A DNA stretch of 64,000 bases from contig NZ_DAIQNN010000011.1 of the NCBI RefSeq assembly GCF_036788415.1, positions 5,557 through 69,556 on the forward strand, in the 5' to 3' direction. Numbering within the stretch: the stretch's first letter is position 1; the number at the start of each line of letters is the position of its first letter. Under the pieces are notes generated by a model, which was not told the origin of the DNA, made no database searches, and saw nothing but the letters and a program-made list of their open reading frames with translations. Of the stretch, positions 51,926-60,062 are shown one piece after another. Source of the DNA: Rubrimonas sp036788415 (lineage in GTDB: Bacteria; Pseudomonadota; Alphaproteobacteria; Rhodobacterales; Rhodobacteraceae). The position numbers and the translations under genes were made by a program.

Positions 51926-53413
51926 GTGACCGCGCCGCGCATCGCCTTCGACAACAGCTACGCCCGCCTGCCGGATCGGTTCTTCGCGCGCGTCGCCCCG
52001 GAGGCGCCGCCCGCGCCGAGGCTGCTGCGCTTCAACCGTCCGCTCGCCGAGGAGCTCGGGCTGGATGCGGACGCGCTCGACGGCGTCGAAGGCGCGGCGA
52101 TCTTCAGCGGCGGGCGTCCGCCCGAGGGCGCCGAGCCTCTGGCGATGGCCTATGCCGGCCACCAGTTCGGCGGCTGGGTTCCGCAGCTCGGCGACGGGCG
52201 GGCGCTGCTGCTCGGCGAGGTGATCGACCGCAACGGCGAGCGGCGCGACATCCAGCTGAAGGGTTCGGGCCGCACGCCCTTCTCGCGGCGCGGCGACGGC
52301 AAGGCGGCGCTGGGGCCGGCGCTGCGCGAATATAGCGTCGCCGAAGCGATGCACGCGCTGGGGGTTCCGACGACGCGGGCGCTCGCAGTGGCGCTGACCG
52401 GCGGGCAGGTCTTCCGCGAGAGCGTTCTGCCCGGCGCGGTGGTGACGAGGGTCGCGCGGGGGCATGTGCGGGTCGGCACATTCCAGTATTTCTACGCGCG
52501 CGGCGACGTGGCGGCGCTGAAGGCGCTGGCCGACTATGTGATCGCGCGCAACCACCCCGAGGCGGCGGAGGCGGAGGACCGCGCGCTCGCGCTGCTTCAG
52601 GCGGTGGCGGCGCGCACAGCGGCTCTGGTGGCGCAGTGGATGGCGGTGGGGTTCATCCACGGCGTGATGAACACGGACAACCTCGCCGTCTCCGGCGAGA
52701 CCATCGACTACGGGCCTTGCGCCTTCATGGACGCCTATCATCCCGACACGGTGTTCAGTTCGATCGACCATACGGGGCGCTACGCCTACGCCAACCAGCC
52801 GCGCATCGCGCAGTGGAACCTCGCCCAGCTCGGCCAGGCCCTGCTGCCGCTGATCGCGGGCGGCGACGAGGACGCGGCCCTGCCCCGCGCGCAGGCCGCC
52901 ATCGACGCGATTCCGGAGCTTTACGCCGTCGAATGGCTGGGGCGGTTCCGCGCGAAGCTGGGGCTCGCGCGGGCCGAGGAGGGCGACGCGGCGCTTATCG
53001 CCGATCTGCTGGGTCGGATGACCGAGGGCCGGGCGGATTTCACCCTGACGTTCCGGGCGCTGAGCGCGCTCGGCGACACTCCGGGGCCGCAGGATGCGGC
53101 GGCGCGCGCGCTGTTCGACGACCCGGCCGCGCTCGACGACTGGCTCGGCGCGTGGCGCGCGCGGCTGACGCGGGGGGAGCGCCCGCTGGCTGCGCGGCAG
53201 GCGGCGATGCGGGCGGCCAACCCCGCGCTCATCCCGCGCAACCACCGCGTCGAGGACGCGCTGGCGGCGGCGCATGAGGGCGATCTGGGGCCGCTCGACG
53301 CGCTCTGCGCGGCGCTGGCGCGGCCCTACGACGAGCTTGCGGCGGAGCATGCGCATCTCGCCGCGCCGCCGCGCCCCGGGGAGGAAGTGACGGCGACGTT
53401 CTGCGGGACGTGA
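51926..53413 (+). CDS. selO: Protein adenylyltransferase SelO (YdiU)
   Basis: A 495-residue SelO/YdiU pseudokinase-fold enzyme that transfers AMP to protein hydroxyls. Characteristic segments are YAGHQFGGWVPQLGDGRA (AGHQFG core), DIQLKGSGRTPFSR, LREYSVAEAMHALGVPTTRA (LREYSVAEAMH), FIHGVMNTDN and IDYGPCAFMDAY. The C-terminus ends TFCGT; in vertebrates selenoprotein O has selenocysteine near this point, and here it is Cys. The start is a GTG (51926). It is the last gene before the second dispersed repeat. Confidence 0.94.
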   Translation: MTAPRIAFDNSYARLPDRFFARVAPEAPPAPRLLRFNRPLAEELGLDADALDGVEGAAIFSGGRPPEGAEPLAMAYAGHQFGGWVPQLGDGRALLLGEVIDRNGERRDIQLKGSGRTPFSRRGDGKAALGPALREYSVAEAMHALGVPTTRALAVALTGGQVFRESVLPGAVVTRVARGHVRVGTFQYFYARGDVAALKALADYVIARNHPEAAEAEDRALALLQAVAARTAALVAQWMAVGFIHGVMNTDNLAVSGETIDYGPCAFMDAYHPDTVFSSIDHTGRYAYANQPRIAQWNLAQLGQALLPLIAGGDEDAALPRAQAAIDAIPELYAVEWLGRFRAKLGLARAEEGDAALIADLLGRMTEGRADFTLTFRALSALGDTPGPQDAAARALFDDPAALDDWLGAWRARLTRGERPLAARQAAMRAANPALIPRNHRVEDALAAAHEGDLGPLDALCAALARPYDELAAEHAHLAAPPRPGEEVTATFCGT

Positions 53414-53470
53414 GGGGGCGTGAACGCGCTCCGCGTCGCTGTCGGCTGTGCGCGAAAGCGGACGGTCGTC

Positions 53471-53643
53471 GCTCGCCTCTTGGTCCATGCGACCAGCGCG
53501 GACCGCGCCCTCCCTTCCCCCAGTTAGGGCGCATTGCAACGCCGCAAGTAGCTGAACGCTGAAAGTATTTGGCGCCATAAACCGCTTAGCGCAGTCGTTC
53601 CGAAGCGCCCACCCGAGGGAGGGCGCGGTCCTCAGCGCTCATG
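53471..53643 (+). repeat. Dispersed 173-bp repeat, copy 2
   Basis: Second copy of the element at 38422-38594, same length and orientation, about 22 differences. Its 16-bp inverted arms are at 53500-53515 and 53616-53631 and are perfectly complementary, identical to those of copy 1. It lies in the 269-bp space between the selO stop and the hslU stop (convergent genes), 57 bp after selO. No T-rich terminator tail is seen. The minus strand is open across the core in both copies, but the substitutions change amino acids freely. Confidence 0.85.
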
Positions 53644-53682
53644 CCGACCGGCGAAAACCCGCGCGCCCCGCCCCGTCCTCGC

Positions 53683-54987
53683 CTACAGCACGTAGCGCGA
53701 CACGTCCGCCGACTGCGCCAAGGCCTTCACCCGGCTCTCGACGTAAGCGCGGTCGATCTCGACGGACACGCCGTTCATGTCGGGCGCCATGAAGGACAGC
53801 TCCTCGAACACCTTCTCCAGCACGGTGTGCAGCCGGCGCGCGCCGATGTTCTCGACCGAGCGGTTCACCTCCGCGGCGATCTCGGCGAGCGCCTTCACCC
53901 CGTCCTCGGTGAAGGCGACCGTCACTCCCTCCGTGCCCATCAGCGCCGCATACTGCTTGGTCAGCGCGTTGTCGGGCTCGGACAGGATCGCCACGAAATC
54001 CGCCTCGGTGAGCGCCTTGAGCTCGACTCGGATCGGCAGCCGGCCCTGAAGCTCGGGCAGCAGGTCGGAGGGTTTGGAGACGTGGAAGGCGCCTGACGCG
54101 ATGAACAGGATATGGTCGGTCTTCACCGCCCCGTGCTTGGTGGCGACGGTTGTGCCCTCGATCAGCGGCAGCAGGTCGCGCTGCACGCCCTCGCGGCTGA
54201 CATCGGCCCCGCGCGCGCCCTCGCGGGCGCAGACCTTGTCGATCTCGTCGAGGAACACGATCCCGTCGCTCTCGACGGCGGCGACGGCGTCGCGGGTGAT
54301 CGCCTCCTGGTCGATCAGCTTGTCGGCCTCCTCGCCGAGCAGCGCTCGATGACTGTCGACGACTTTCATCCGCCGCCGCCGGGTCCGCCCCGAAAAGGCC
54401 TTGCCGAAGATATCGGCGATGTTGGTCATGCCCATGCCGCTCTGCGCGCCCGGCATGTCGAGCATGGCGAGCGGGTTGGAGGCGTCGGCCACGTCGAGGT
54501 CGATCTCGCGGTCGTCGAGCAGGCCGTCGCGCAGCTTGCGGCGGAAGCTCTCGCGGGTGGATTGCGAGGCGCCCTCGCCGACGAGCGCAGTGAGCACCCG
54601 CTCCTCGGCGGCGGCATGGGCCTGCTCGCGCACCGCCTCGCGCTTGGCGGCGCGCTGCATCACGATGGCGGCCTCGACCAGATCGCGCACGATCTGCTCG
54701 ACGTCGCGCCCGACATAGCCGACTTCGGTGAACTTGGTCGCCTCGACCTTGAGGAAGGGCGCGTCGGCGAGCTTCGCCAATCGGCGACTGATCTCGGTCT
54801 TGCCGACCCCGGTCGGGCCGATCATCAGGATGTTCTTGGGGTAGACTTCGTCGCGGATTTCAGGGGCCAGGTTGCGCCGGCGCCAGCGGTTGCGCAGCGC
54901 GACGGCGACGGCGCGTTTGGCCTCGGCCTGCCCGATGATGAAGCGGTCGAGCTCGGCGACGATGGCGCGGGGGGTCAGGTCGGGCAT
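53683..54987 (-). CDS. hslU: ATP-dependent protease ATPase subunit HslU
   Basis: A 434-residue AAA+ unfoldase that feeds the HslV peptidase. Walker A GPTGVGKTE near residue 56, FTEVGYVGRD pore-loop region, Walker B IVFLDEIDKV near 245, and the C-terminal SADVSRYVL tail that inserts into HslV. The order and 14-bp spacing after hslV are standard. This is a heat-shock-type protease in most proteobacteria. Confidence 0.97.
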   Translation of the reverse strand: MPDLTPRAIVAELDRFIIGQAEAKRAVAVALRNRWRRRNLAPEIRDEVYPKNILMIGPTGVGKTEISRRLAKLADAPFLKVEATKFTEVGYVGRDVEQIVRDLVEAAIVMQRAAKREAVREQAHAAAEERVLTALVGEGASQSTRESFRRKLRDGLLDDREIDLDVADASNPLAMLDMPGAQSGMGMTNIADIFGKAFSGRTRRRRMKVVDSHRALLGEEADKLIDQEAITRDAVAAVESDGIVFLDEIDKVCAREGARGADVSREGVQRDLLPLIEGTTVATKHGAVKTDHILFIASGAFHVSKPSDLLPELQGRLPIRVELKALTEADFVAILSEPDNALTKQYAALMGTEGVTVAFTEDGVKALAEIAAEVNRSVENIGARRLHTVLEKVFEELSFMAPDMNGVSVEIDRAYVESRVKALAQSADVSRYVL

Positions 54988-55001
54988 CTCGCGCTCCGGT
55001 C

Positions 55002-55556
55002 TCAGGCGGGGAAGGTTTCGACGGTGAGGTTGCCGTTGGTGTAGACGCAGATCTCGGCGGCGATGGCCATCGCCTTGCGGGCGATCGCCTCGGCGTCCAG
55101 ATCGCTGTCGTAAAGCGCCCGCGCCGCCGCCAGCGCGTAATTGCCGCCCGAGCCGATGGCCGCGATCCCGCCTTCGGGGGCCAGCACGTCGCCCGCGCCG
55201 GTGAGCACCAGCAGATCGGTCCCGTCGGTGACGATCAGCATCGCCTCGAGGTTGCGCAGATACTTGTCGGTGCGCCAGTCCTTGGCGAGTTCGACGCAGG
55301 CGCGCATCAACTGGCCGGGCGCGGCTTCGAGCTTCTTCTCCAGCCGCTCGAACAGGGTGAAGGCGTCGGCGGTGGAGCCGGCGAAGCCCGCGACAACGTC
55401 GAAGCCGCCGGGCTTGAGCCGGCGGACCTTGCGGGCTGAGGACTTGATCACGGTCTGGCCGAGGCTCACTTGTCCGTCGCCCGCGACGCAGACGTTGCCG
55501 TCCTTGGCCACGCCGATGATGGTGGTGCCGCGCCACCCCGGTCCGTTCGTCGTCAT
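55002..55556 (-). CDS. hslV: ATP-dependent protease peptidase subunit HslV
   Basis: A 184-residue proteasome-like N-terminal threonine peptidase that forms the HslVU complex. The propeptide-processed region is RGTTIIGV, giving an N-terminal Thr nucleophile after removal of the first residues. GDGQVSLG, VAGFAGSTADAFTLFERLE (GFAGSTADAF) and GSGGNYALAAARAL are standard. A CCCCTTAT element about 30-40 bp upstream resembles a -10 of sigma-32 type but no good -35 is seen. Confidence 0.96.
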   Translation of the reverse strand: MTTNGPGWRGTTIIGVAKDGNVCVAGDGQVSLGQTVIKSSARKVRRLKPGGFDVVAGFAGSTADAFTLFERLEKKLEAAPGQLMRACVELAKDWRTDKYLRNLEAMLIVTDGTDLLVLTGAGDVLAPEGGIAAIGSGGNYALAAARALYDSDLDAEAIARKAMAIAAEICVYTNGNLTVETFPA

Positions 55557-55630
55557 TCCGCCCGCCCCTCGTCGCTTTCGCGCCTCACATAAGGGGCGCG
55601 GCGCGGCTGCGCCAGCCGGGGCCCGAGGCG

Positions 55631-56089
55631 TCAGGCCGTCTCGGCGGCGCGGGCGAGGGCGGCGTCGATGGCGTCGAGCGTCGCCTCGTAAGGCAGCAGG
55701 ATCGAGGCGTGGCGGTTCTTGAACTCGCGCGCGGGTTCGAGCACCGCGAGCCCGTCGAAAGGCGCGTCGGGGGCGGGACCCCCCTCCTTGAGCATGGCGC
55801 GCAGCGCGTCATGCGCCGCGGCGACGTCCGCTCTCGTGCGCCCCAGCGCCGCAGCCCCGAGCACCGAGGCCGAGGCCTGCCCCAGCGCGCAGGCCTTGAC
55901 GTCCTGACCGAACGCCGCGATCCGGTCCCCGTCGAGCGTCACGTCGACCGTGACGGTCGAGCCGCAGAGCGGCGAGCGCCGCGTGCCCGACCCCTGGGCC
56001 GCAGCGAGGCGCTCGGCATGCGGGATGTCGGCGGCCAGCGCAAGAATGCGCTTGGAGTAGAGCTGGATCAGATCTTGCGTGTCGGTCAT
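55631..56089 (-). CDS. IscU/NifU-like Fe-S scaffold protein
   Basis: A 152-residue scaffold-family protein related to the NifU N-terminal domain. Two cluster-ligand cysteines are visible, in PLCGSTVTVD (near residue 42) and VKACALGQASASV (near 67). The third Cys, which in canonical IscU follows a His in HC, is replaced by Ala in NRHASILLPYEA; this variant is common to a group of alphaproteobacterial proteins. It may need another ligand or serve in a different assembly route. It is divergent from hisI with 75 bp between. Confidence 0.83.
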   Translation of the reverse strand: MTDTQDLIQLYSKRILALAADIPHAERLAAAQGSGTRRSPLCGSTVTVDVTLDGDRIAAFGQDVKACALGQASASVLGAAALGRTRADVAAAHDALRAMLKEGGPAPDAPFDGLAVLEPAREFKNRHASILLPYEATLDAIDAALARAAETA

Positions 56090-56164
56090 GGCGCGCCTCC
56101 GTTCGATCGGTTAGATAGCGCGGCGGCGCGGAAGGCGAAAGCCGCGCGGAAGACGAGGCGGGAC

Positions 56165-56533
56165 ATGGCCGATTTCGACCCCTCGACGCTGAAGCTGTCG
56201 CCCGACGGGCTGATCCCCGCCATCGCCCAGCAGCACGACACCGGAGAGGTGCTGATGCTCGCCTGGATGACGCCTGCGAGCATCGCGCGCACGCTGGCGG
56301 AGGGGCGGGTCGTCTACTGGTCGCGCTCGCGCGGCGCGTTCTGGCGCAAAGGCGACAGTTCGGGCCATGTCCAGCGTCTGGTGGAGATGCGGATCGACTG
56401 CGACCGCGATTGCCTGCTGCTGCGCGTCGATCAGACCGGCCCAGCCTGTCACACGGGGCGGCGCTCCTGCTTCCACACCGCCCTGCGCGACGGCTCGGAA
56501 GTCGCAATCGACGGCGGCGCGCCGCCGTCCTGA
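56165..56533 (+). CDS. hisI: Phosphoribosyl-AMP cyclohydrolase
   Basis: A 122-residue HisI, third step of histidine biosynthesis. The Zn/Mg site is intact: FWRKGDSSGHVQ, RIDCDRDCLLL and GPACHTGRRSCF. Monofunctional (no HisE fusion), as in many proteobacteria. Its C-terminal coding end overlaps the end of the convergent ABC gene by 85 bp. Confidence 0.95.
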   Translation: MADFDPSTLKLSPDGLIPAIAQQHDTGEVLMLAWMTPASIARTLAEGRVVYWSRSRGAFWRKGDSSGHVQRLVEMRIDCDRDCLLLRVDQTGPACHTGRRSCFHTALRDGSEVAIDGGAPPS

Positions 56534-58146
56534 TCCTGCGGCGCCGCGGGGCCGATCCGCCAGCGCAGCGTCAGGCTTTCGGCGAGGACGGGGTCGCGGA
56601 AGACGCAGAGCGCGGCGCCTGGGCGGTCGGCGAGAAGCCGGCCCAGCGTCGCCCGGCCCGGCGCGTCGAGATGGGCGTCGAGCCCGTCGATCAGCGCCAG
56701 CGCCTCGGGCGCGCGCGCCAGCCGCGCGAGCCCCACCCGCGCCCGCTCGCCTTCCGACAGGTTCCGCCCGCCTTCGGCGAGCGCGCCGTCGAGCCCGCCG
56801 AGCCGGTCGAGCGCGGGTCCGAGCCCGACGGCGCGCGCCAGCGCCTCCAGCGCCGCGTCGTCCGGCTTGGCGTCGGCGCCGAAGGCCAGCGCGCGCCGGA
56901 AACTCCCCGCGAGGATCGGCGTCTCCGCTCCGAGAAACAGGATCGCGCGGGCCCGGTCCGCCGAGGACAGCGCCATCGGGTCGGCCCCGCCCACCCGGAC
57001 GCGCCCCTGAGCGGGCGCGGCGAGGCCTGCGGCCAGCCGCAGCAGCGCCGACTTGCCGGCCCCGGACGGGCCTGTCAGCGCGGCCTTGGCGCCGCGGCGG
57101 AGCTTGCCGTCGAAGCCGGCGAGAGGGCCGACGGCGACATCATCGAAGCGCAGCGCGGCGCAGCCCTCGCGCATCCGCTCGCAGCGGCGTCGGGGCGGCG
57201 CGCCGGCGAGCAGCGCGTCGAGCCGCGTCCGCGCCGCCTCGGCGGCGCAGCGCGCGTCCCAGGCCGCGGCCAGCGCGCGCGCGTGGCCGATCGCGAGCGC
57301 CAGCGCCGCCAGCGCGCCGGCGAGCTCCGCCGGAGCGGCGCCGGCGCGCCAGCAGGCCAGCGCCGCGCCCGCCGCCGCGGTCGCGCCCGCCAGATCGGGA
57401 ATGGCGCGCAGCGCGGCGCGGCGGCGGGCGCGGCTCAGCGCAGCGCGGCGCAGGCCGTCGCCCTCGGCGGCGAGCGCCGCCGTCTCGCGCCCTGAGCGCC
57501 CCGCCAAGCGAAGGAGCGGCGCGAGCCGGACGCGTTCGGCCATCCGGGCGGCGAGGCGGGCGCGGCGACGGCGCAGCGCGCGATGCCTGCGCGCCAGACC
57601 CAGCCCGGCGAGCGCCGTCGCCGCCGCTCCCAGCGCGAGCGGCGCCGCAGCGCCCGCCGCCGCCGCCGGGCTGATCCAGATCAGCGCCGCCAGCGTCAGC
57701 GGCAGGGCCGCCCCGGCGGAGACGATCCGCGCGGCGCCCCGGCTCGCCCAGCCCGACAGGGCCGCGAGATCGCCGGTGAAGCGCAGCGCCAGCCCGCCCG
57801 CCCGCCGCGCCTCGAGCGCGGCGATCTCCATCGAGGATAATCGGGCGAACACCGCCCGGCGCACCGCGGCGGCGTAGCGCTGGCCGAGATCCTCCGCCGC
57901 CAGCCGCTCGGCCAGCCCGAGCGCGGCCAGCGCCGCCCCGGCCACCGCCAGCCCCGCCGCCGCAGGGGCGGGGTCGAGCCCGTCATGCCAGCGCAGGAAC
58001 AGGCTGCGCGTGGCGAAGGCGAGCCCCGCCGCCGCCGCCGCCTGCCCGACGCCGAGCAGCGCGACGCGGACGAAGCGCCGCCCCCGCCCTTCGGCGAAGA
58101 GGCCCGGGGCGCGCGCGCCGGCGCGCGCTTCGGACGCGCCGCTCAC
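56449..58146 (-). CDS. Atypical ABC exporter (fused permease/ATPase) with degenerate ATPase motifs
   Basis: A 565-residue CydC/CydD-like half transporter with a very Ala-rich membrane domain (about 25-310) and an ATPase domain. Walker A GPSGAGKSALL (near residue 365) and the signature NLSEGERARVGLARLA are intact. Walker B reads ALALIDGLDAHLD, so the catalytic Glu after Asp is Gly, and where the H-loop His should be the sequence reads LCVFRDP. ATP hydrolysis by this subunit alone is therefore doubtful. It starts with GTG in the NTPase stop (GTGA). The substrate is unknown. The C-terminal tail overlaps hisI by 85 bp. Confidence 0.8.
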   Translation of the reverse strand: MSGASEARAGARAPGLFAEGRGRRFVRVALLGVGQAAAAAGLAFATRSLFLRWHDGLDPAPAAAGLAVAGAALAALGLAERLAAEDLGQRYAAAVRRAVFARLSSMEIAALEARRAGGLALRFTGDLAALSGWASRGAARIVSAGAALPLTLAALIWISPAAAAGAAAPLALGAAATALAGLGLARRHRALRRRRARLAARMAERVRLAPLLRLAGRSGRETAALAAEGDGLRRAALSRARRRAALRAIPDLAGATAAAGAALACWRAGAAPAELAGALAALALAIGHARALAAAWDARCAAEAARTRLDALLAGAPPRRRCERMREGCAALRFDDVAVGPLAGFDGKLRRGAKAALTGPSGAGKSALLRLAAGLAAPAQGRVRVGGADPMALSSADRARAILFLGAETPILAGSFRRALAFGADAKPDDAALEALARAVGLGPALDRLGGLDGALAEGGRNLSEGERARVGLARLARAPEALALIDGLDAHLDAPGRATLGRLLADRPGAALCVFRDPVLAESLTLRWRIGPAAPQDQDGGAPPSIATSEPSRRAVWKQERRPV

Positions 58147-59204
58147 GCCGCCGCCGCGCGCGGCGCCTCCAGCCGATGCAGCAGCGCGATCGCCTCCGCC
58201 GGGTCGCGCAGCGCCTCGCGCGAGAGGATCGGCAGGCCGGTCGCCGCCTCGGCCTCGGCCACGAGCAGCGGCGCGCGCGCGATCAGCCCGGTGAGCGCGA
58301 CCGGGACGATCTCGCGCCGCGCCAGCGCCGCGACGCCGCCGACCGCCGCCAGCGCGTCGGGCGCGGCGAACAGAACCCCCGCGAAGGCGCTCCGCGTCGC
58401 CGGATCGGCGAGCAGCGCGTCGGTTTCGGTCTGAAGCACGCCGTCGGCGACCTCCACCACCGCGACGTCGGCGCCGGCGCGCGCGGCTTCGGCCATCAGC
58501 GCGTCGATGGCGGCGGCGATGCGGGCGTGCGGGGCGCCGTAGGTCGAGGCCATGCCCGCATCGGTGAAGTCGAGCGCGACATGCGCGCCGGCGTCGCGAT
58601 AGGCGTTGACGTCGCCGAAAGCGCCGGTGCCGGTCGCCTTGATCGCAGCGACCCGCCGACCGGCCCGCGCCAGCCCATGCGCGAGGCTCGCCGTCGCCGC
58701 CGTCTTGCCGGAGTTCATCGAGGCGCCGACGACGCAGATAGCCGTCAGCCCGGCGGGCCGGGCCGCCGGGGCGATCGCGTATCTGGCGAGGTTCAGCGCG
58801 ACGCCATGGCGGTCGGCCAGCAGGCCGAGCGGGATCGCCCGGGTCGGGGCCGACATCCGGCCATGCGCCGCCCGCATCCGCCCCAGCACGCCGCCGCCGG
58901 CGAGCATGTCGGCGCCGTCTGGATCGAGTTCGGCGACGCCCTCGAACTGGTCGGCGGCGTAGCGCGCCCCGCAGGCGAGAACCACGAGATCGCCGGGGTA
59001 GAGCTCGGAGGGCCGCCCCTCGGAGAGCTGGACGTTCTTGTGCGAGCCGATCCTCTCGATCCGGGCGAGGACGAGGTCGCCGGGGCGCGCTGCGCCGAGG
59101 TCGCGGATCAGGCCGGCGGCGTCGCCGCGATGGACCCGGCGCGTGGTGAAGGCCCATTTGGCCTGCGGGGCGAGCTGGAAGGCGAAGGGGGCGTGAACGG
59201 TCAT
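58143..59204 (-). CDS. P-loop NTPase of unknown function (DUF1611-like)
   Basis: A 353-residue protein. The N-terminal 135 residues contain RIERIGSHKNVQL, the ELYPGDLVVLACGARYAADQFEG region (ELYPGDLVVLACGARYA) and RMSAPTRAIPLGLLADRHG. The C-terminal half has a P-loop ASMNSGKTAATASLAHGL (near residue 178), then KATGTGAFGDVNAYRDAG, FTDAGMASTYG and VVEVADGVLQTETDALL, reminiscent of BioD/CobQ-type or DUF1611 proteins. No enzyme activity is known to me for this combination. It lies between an alpha/beta hydrolase and the ABC exporter with tight spacing, suggesting a joint pathway. Confidence 0.62.
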   Translation of the reverse strand: MTVHAPFAFQLAPQAKWAFTTRRVHRGDAAGLIRDLGAARPGDLVLARIERIGSHKNVQLSEGRPSELYPGDLVVLACGARYAADQFEGVAELDPDGADMLAGGGVLGRMRAAHGRMSAPTRAIPLGLLADRHGVALNLARYAIAPAARPAGLTAICVVGASMNSGKTAATASLAHGLARAGRRVAAIKATGTGAFGDVNAYRDAGAHVALDFTDAGMASTYGAPHARIAAAIDALMAEAARAGADVAVVEVADGVLQTETDALLADPATRSAFAGVLFAAPDALAAVGGVAALARREIVPVALTGLIARAPLLVAEAEAATGLPILSREALRDPAEAIALLHRLEAPRAAAA

Positions 59205-59225
59205 CGGAGGTCTCCTGTCCGAAAG

Positions 59226-60032
59226 TCAGGGATGGGGGGCGAAGGCGAGGTCGAGGAGGCCGGCCTGCGCGCAGGCGGCGAAGTCGTGGCCGCAGCCGGG
59301 CAGCAGATCGAGCGTGAGGCGCGGCTCGGCCAGGCCGCGCCGCGCGGCTTCGGCGCGCAGCGCCTCGGTCCAGGCGCGGGCGCGCGCGGCGCGGTCGGGG
59401 CCCTGGGCGGCGTCGAGCGCGGGGGTCGAGCGGGTCGCCGCATCGGGCTGGTCGTCCCCGGCCCCGACCGAGACCGCGATCTCGAGCCCGAGGAAGCGGT
59501 CGAGCCCGGCCTCGAGCCGCGCGCCCCACGCGCCGCCGAGGCCGTAGGGGAAGGCGGTCGCCGCGTCGGGCGTCGTCCACCAGCCGGCTGCGCAGACCGA
59601 CAGGCGGCGCAGCCGGTGCGGATAGAGCATCGCGAAGCGGTGGCCGAACTGCGCGCCGCCCGAGAATCCGGCGAGATCGACCGGGCCGGCGCCGATCAGC
59701 CCTTCGCCCTCCAGATCGGCCAGCAGCGCCAGCAGCGCGAGATCGGCGCGGCGGGGCGCGACGGCGCGCTGATAGCCGGTCCAGCGACGCTCGTCGAAAA
59801 GCGGCGCGACCACGATGCGGCCTTCGGCGGCGGCACGCGCCGCGTAGGCCTCTGCCTGCTCGCGCGCGCCCCGGCCGATGCCGTGGACGGCGACCAGCGG
59901 TCGGGCGCCGGGCGCTGGATCGGCGGGCAGGGCCAGCCAGCAGTCGAGCGCGCGGGAGCCGCGGCCGGGGCGATGGACGAGCGCGCAGGCCGGGCCGGCG
60001 GGCGTCGTCGCGATGGGGGTCCGGATGGTCAT
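59226..60032 (-). CDS. Alpha/beta hydrolase
   Basis: A 268-residue serine hydrolase-like protein. The nucleophile elbow is AGFSGGAQFG (near residue 120), with an oxyanion-like VAVHGIGRG earlier and the likely catalytic His in GCGHDFAAC near the C-terminus; an acidic member is in GAGDDQPDA. No signal peptide is seen. Substrate is unknown. It is 21 bp upstream of the P-loop NTPase and 30 bp downstream of a lipoprotein gene, all in one direction. Confidence 0.78.
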   Translation of the reverse strand: MTIRTPIATTPAGPACALVHRPGRGSRALDCWLALPADPAPGARPLVAVHGIGRGAREQAEAYAARAAAEGRIVVAPLFDERRWTGYQRAVAPRRADLALLALLADLEGEGLIGAGPVDLAGFSGGAQFGHRFAMLYPHRLRRLSVCAAGWWTTPDAATAFPYGLGGAWGARLEAGLDRFLGLEIAVSVGAGDDQPDAATRSTPALDAAQGPDRAARARAWTEALRAEAARRGLAEPRLTLDLLPGCGHDFAACAQAGLLDLAFAPHP

Positions 60033-60062
60033 TTTCCTGCGTTTCCTCCCGCGGCCCGCGGC

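Noticed and set aside
55557..55630. CCCCTTAT upstream of hslV as a sigma-32 heat-shock promoter.
   Set aside because: The -10-like part is tolerable but no CTTGAA-type -35 is present at the right spacing.
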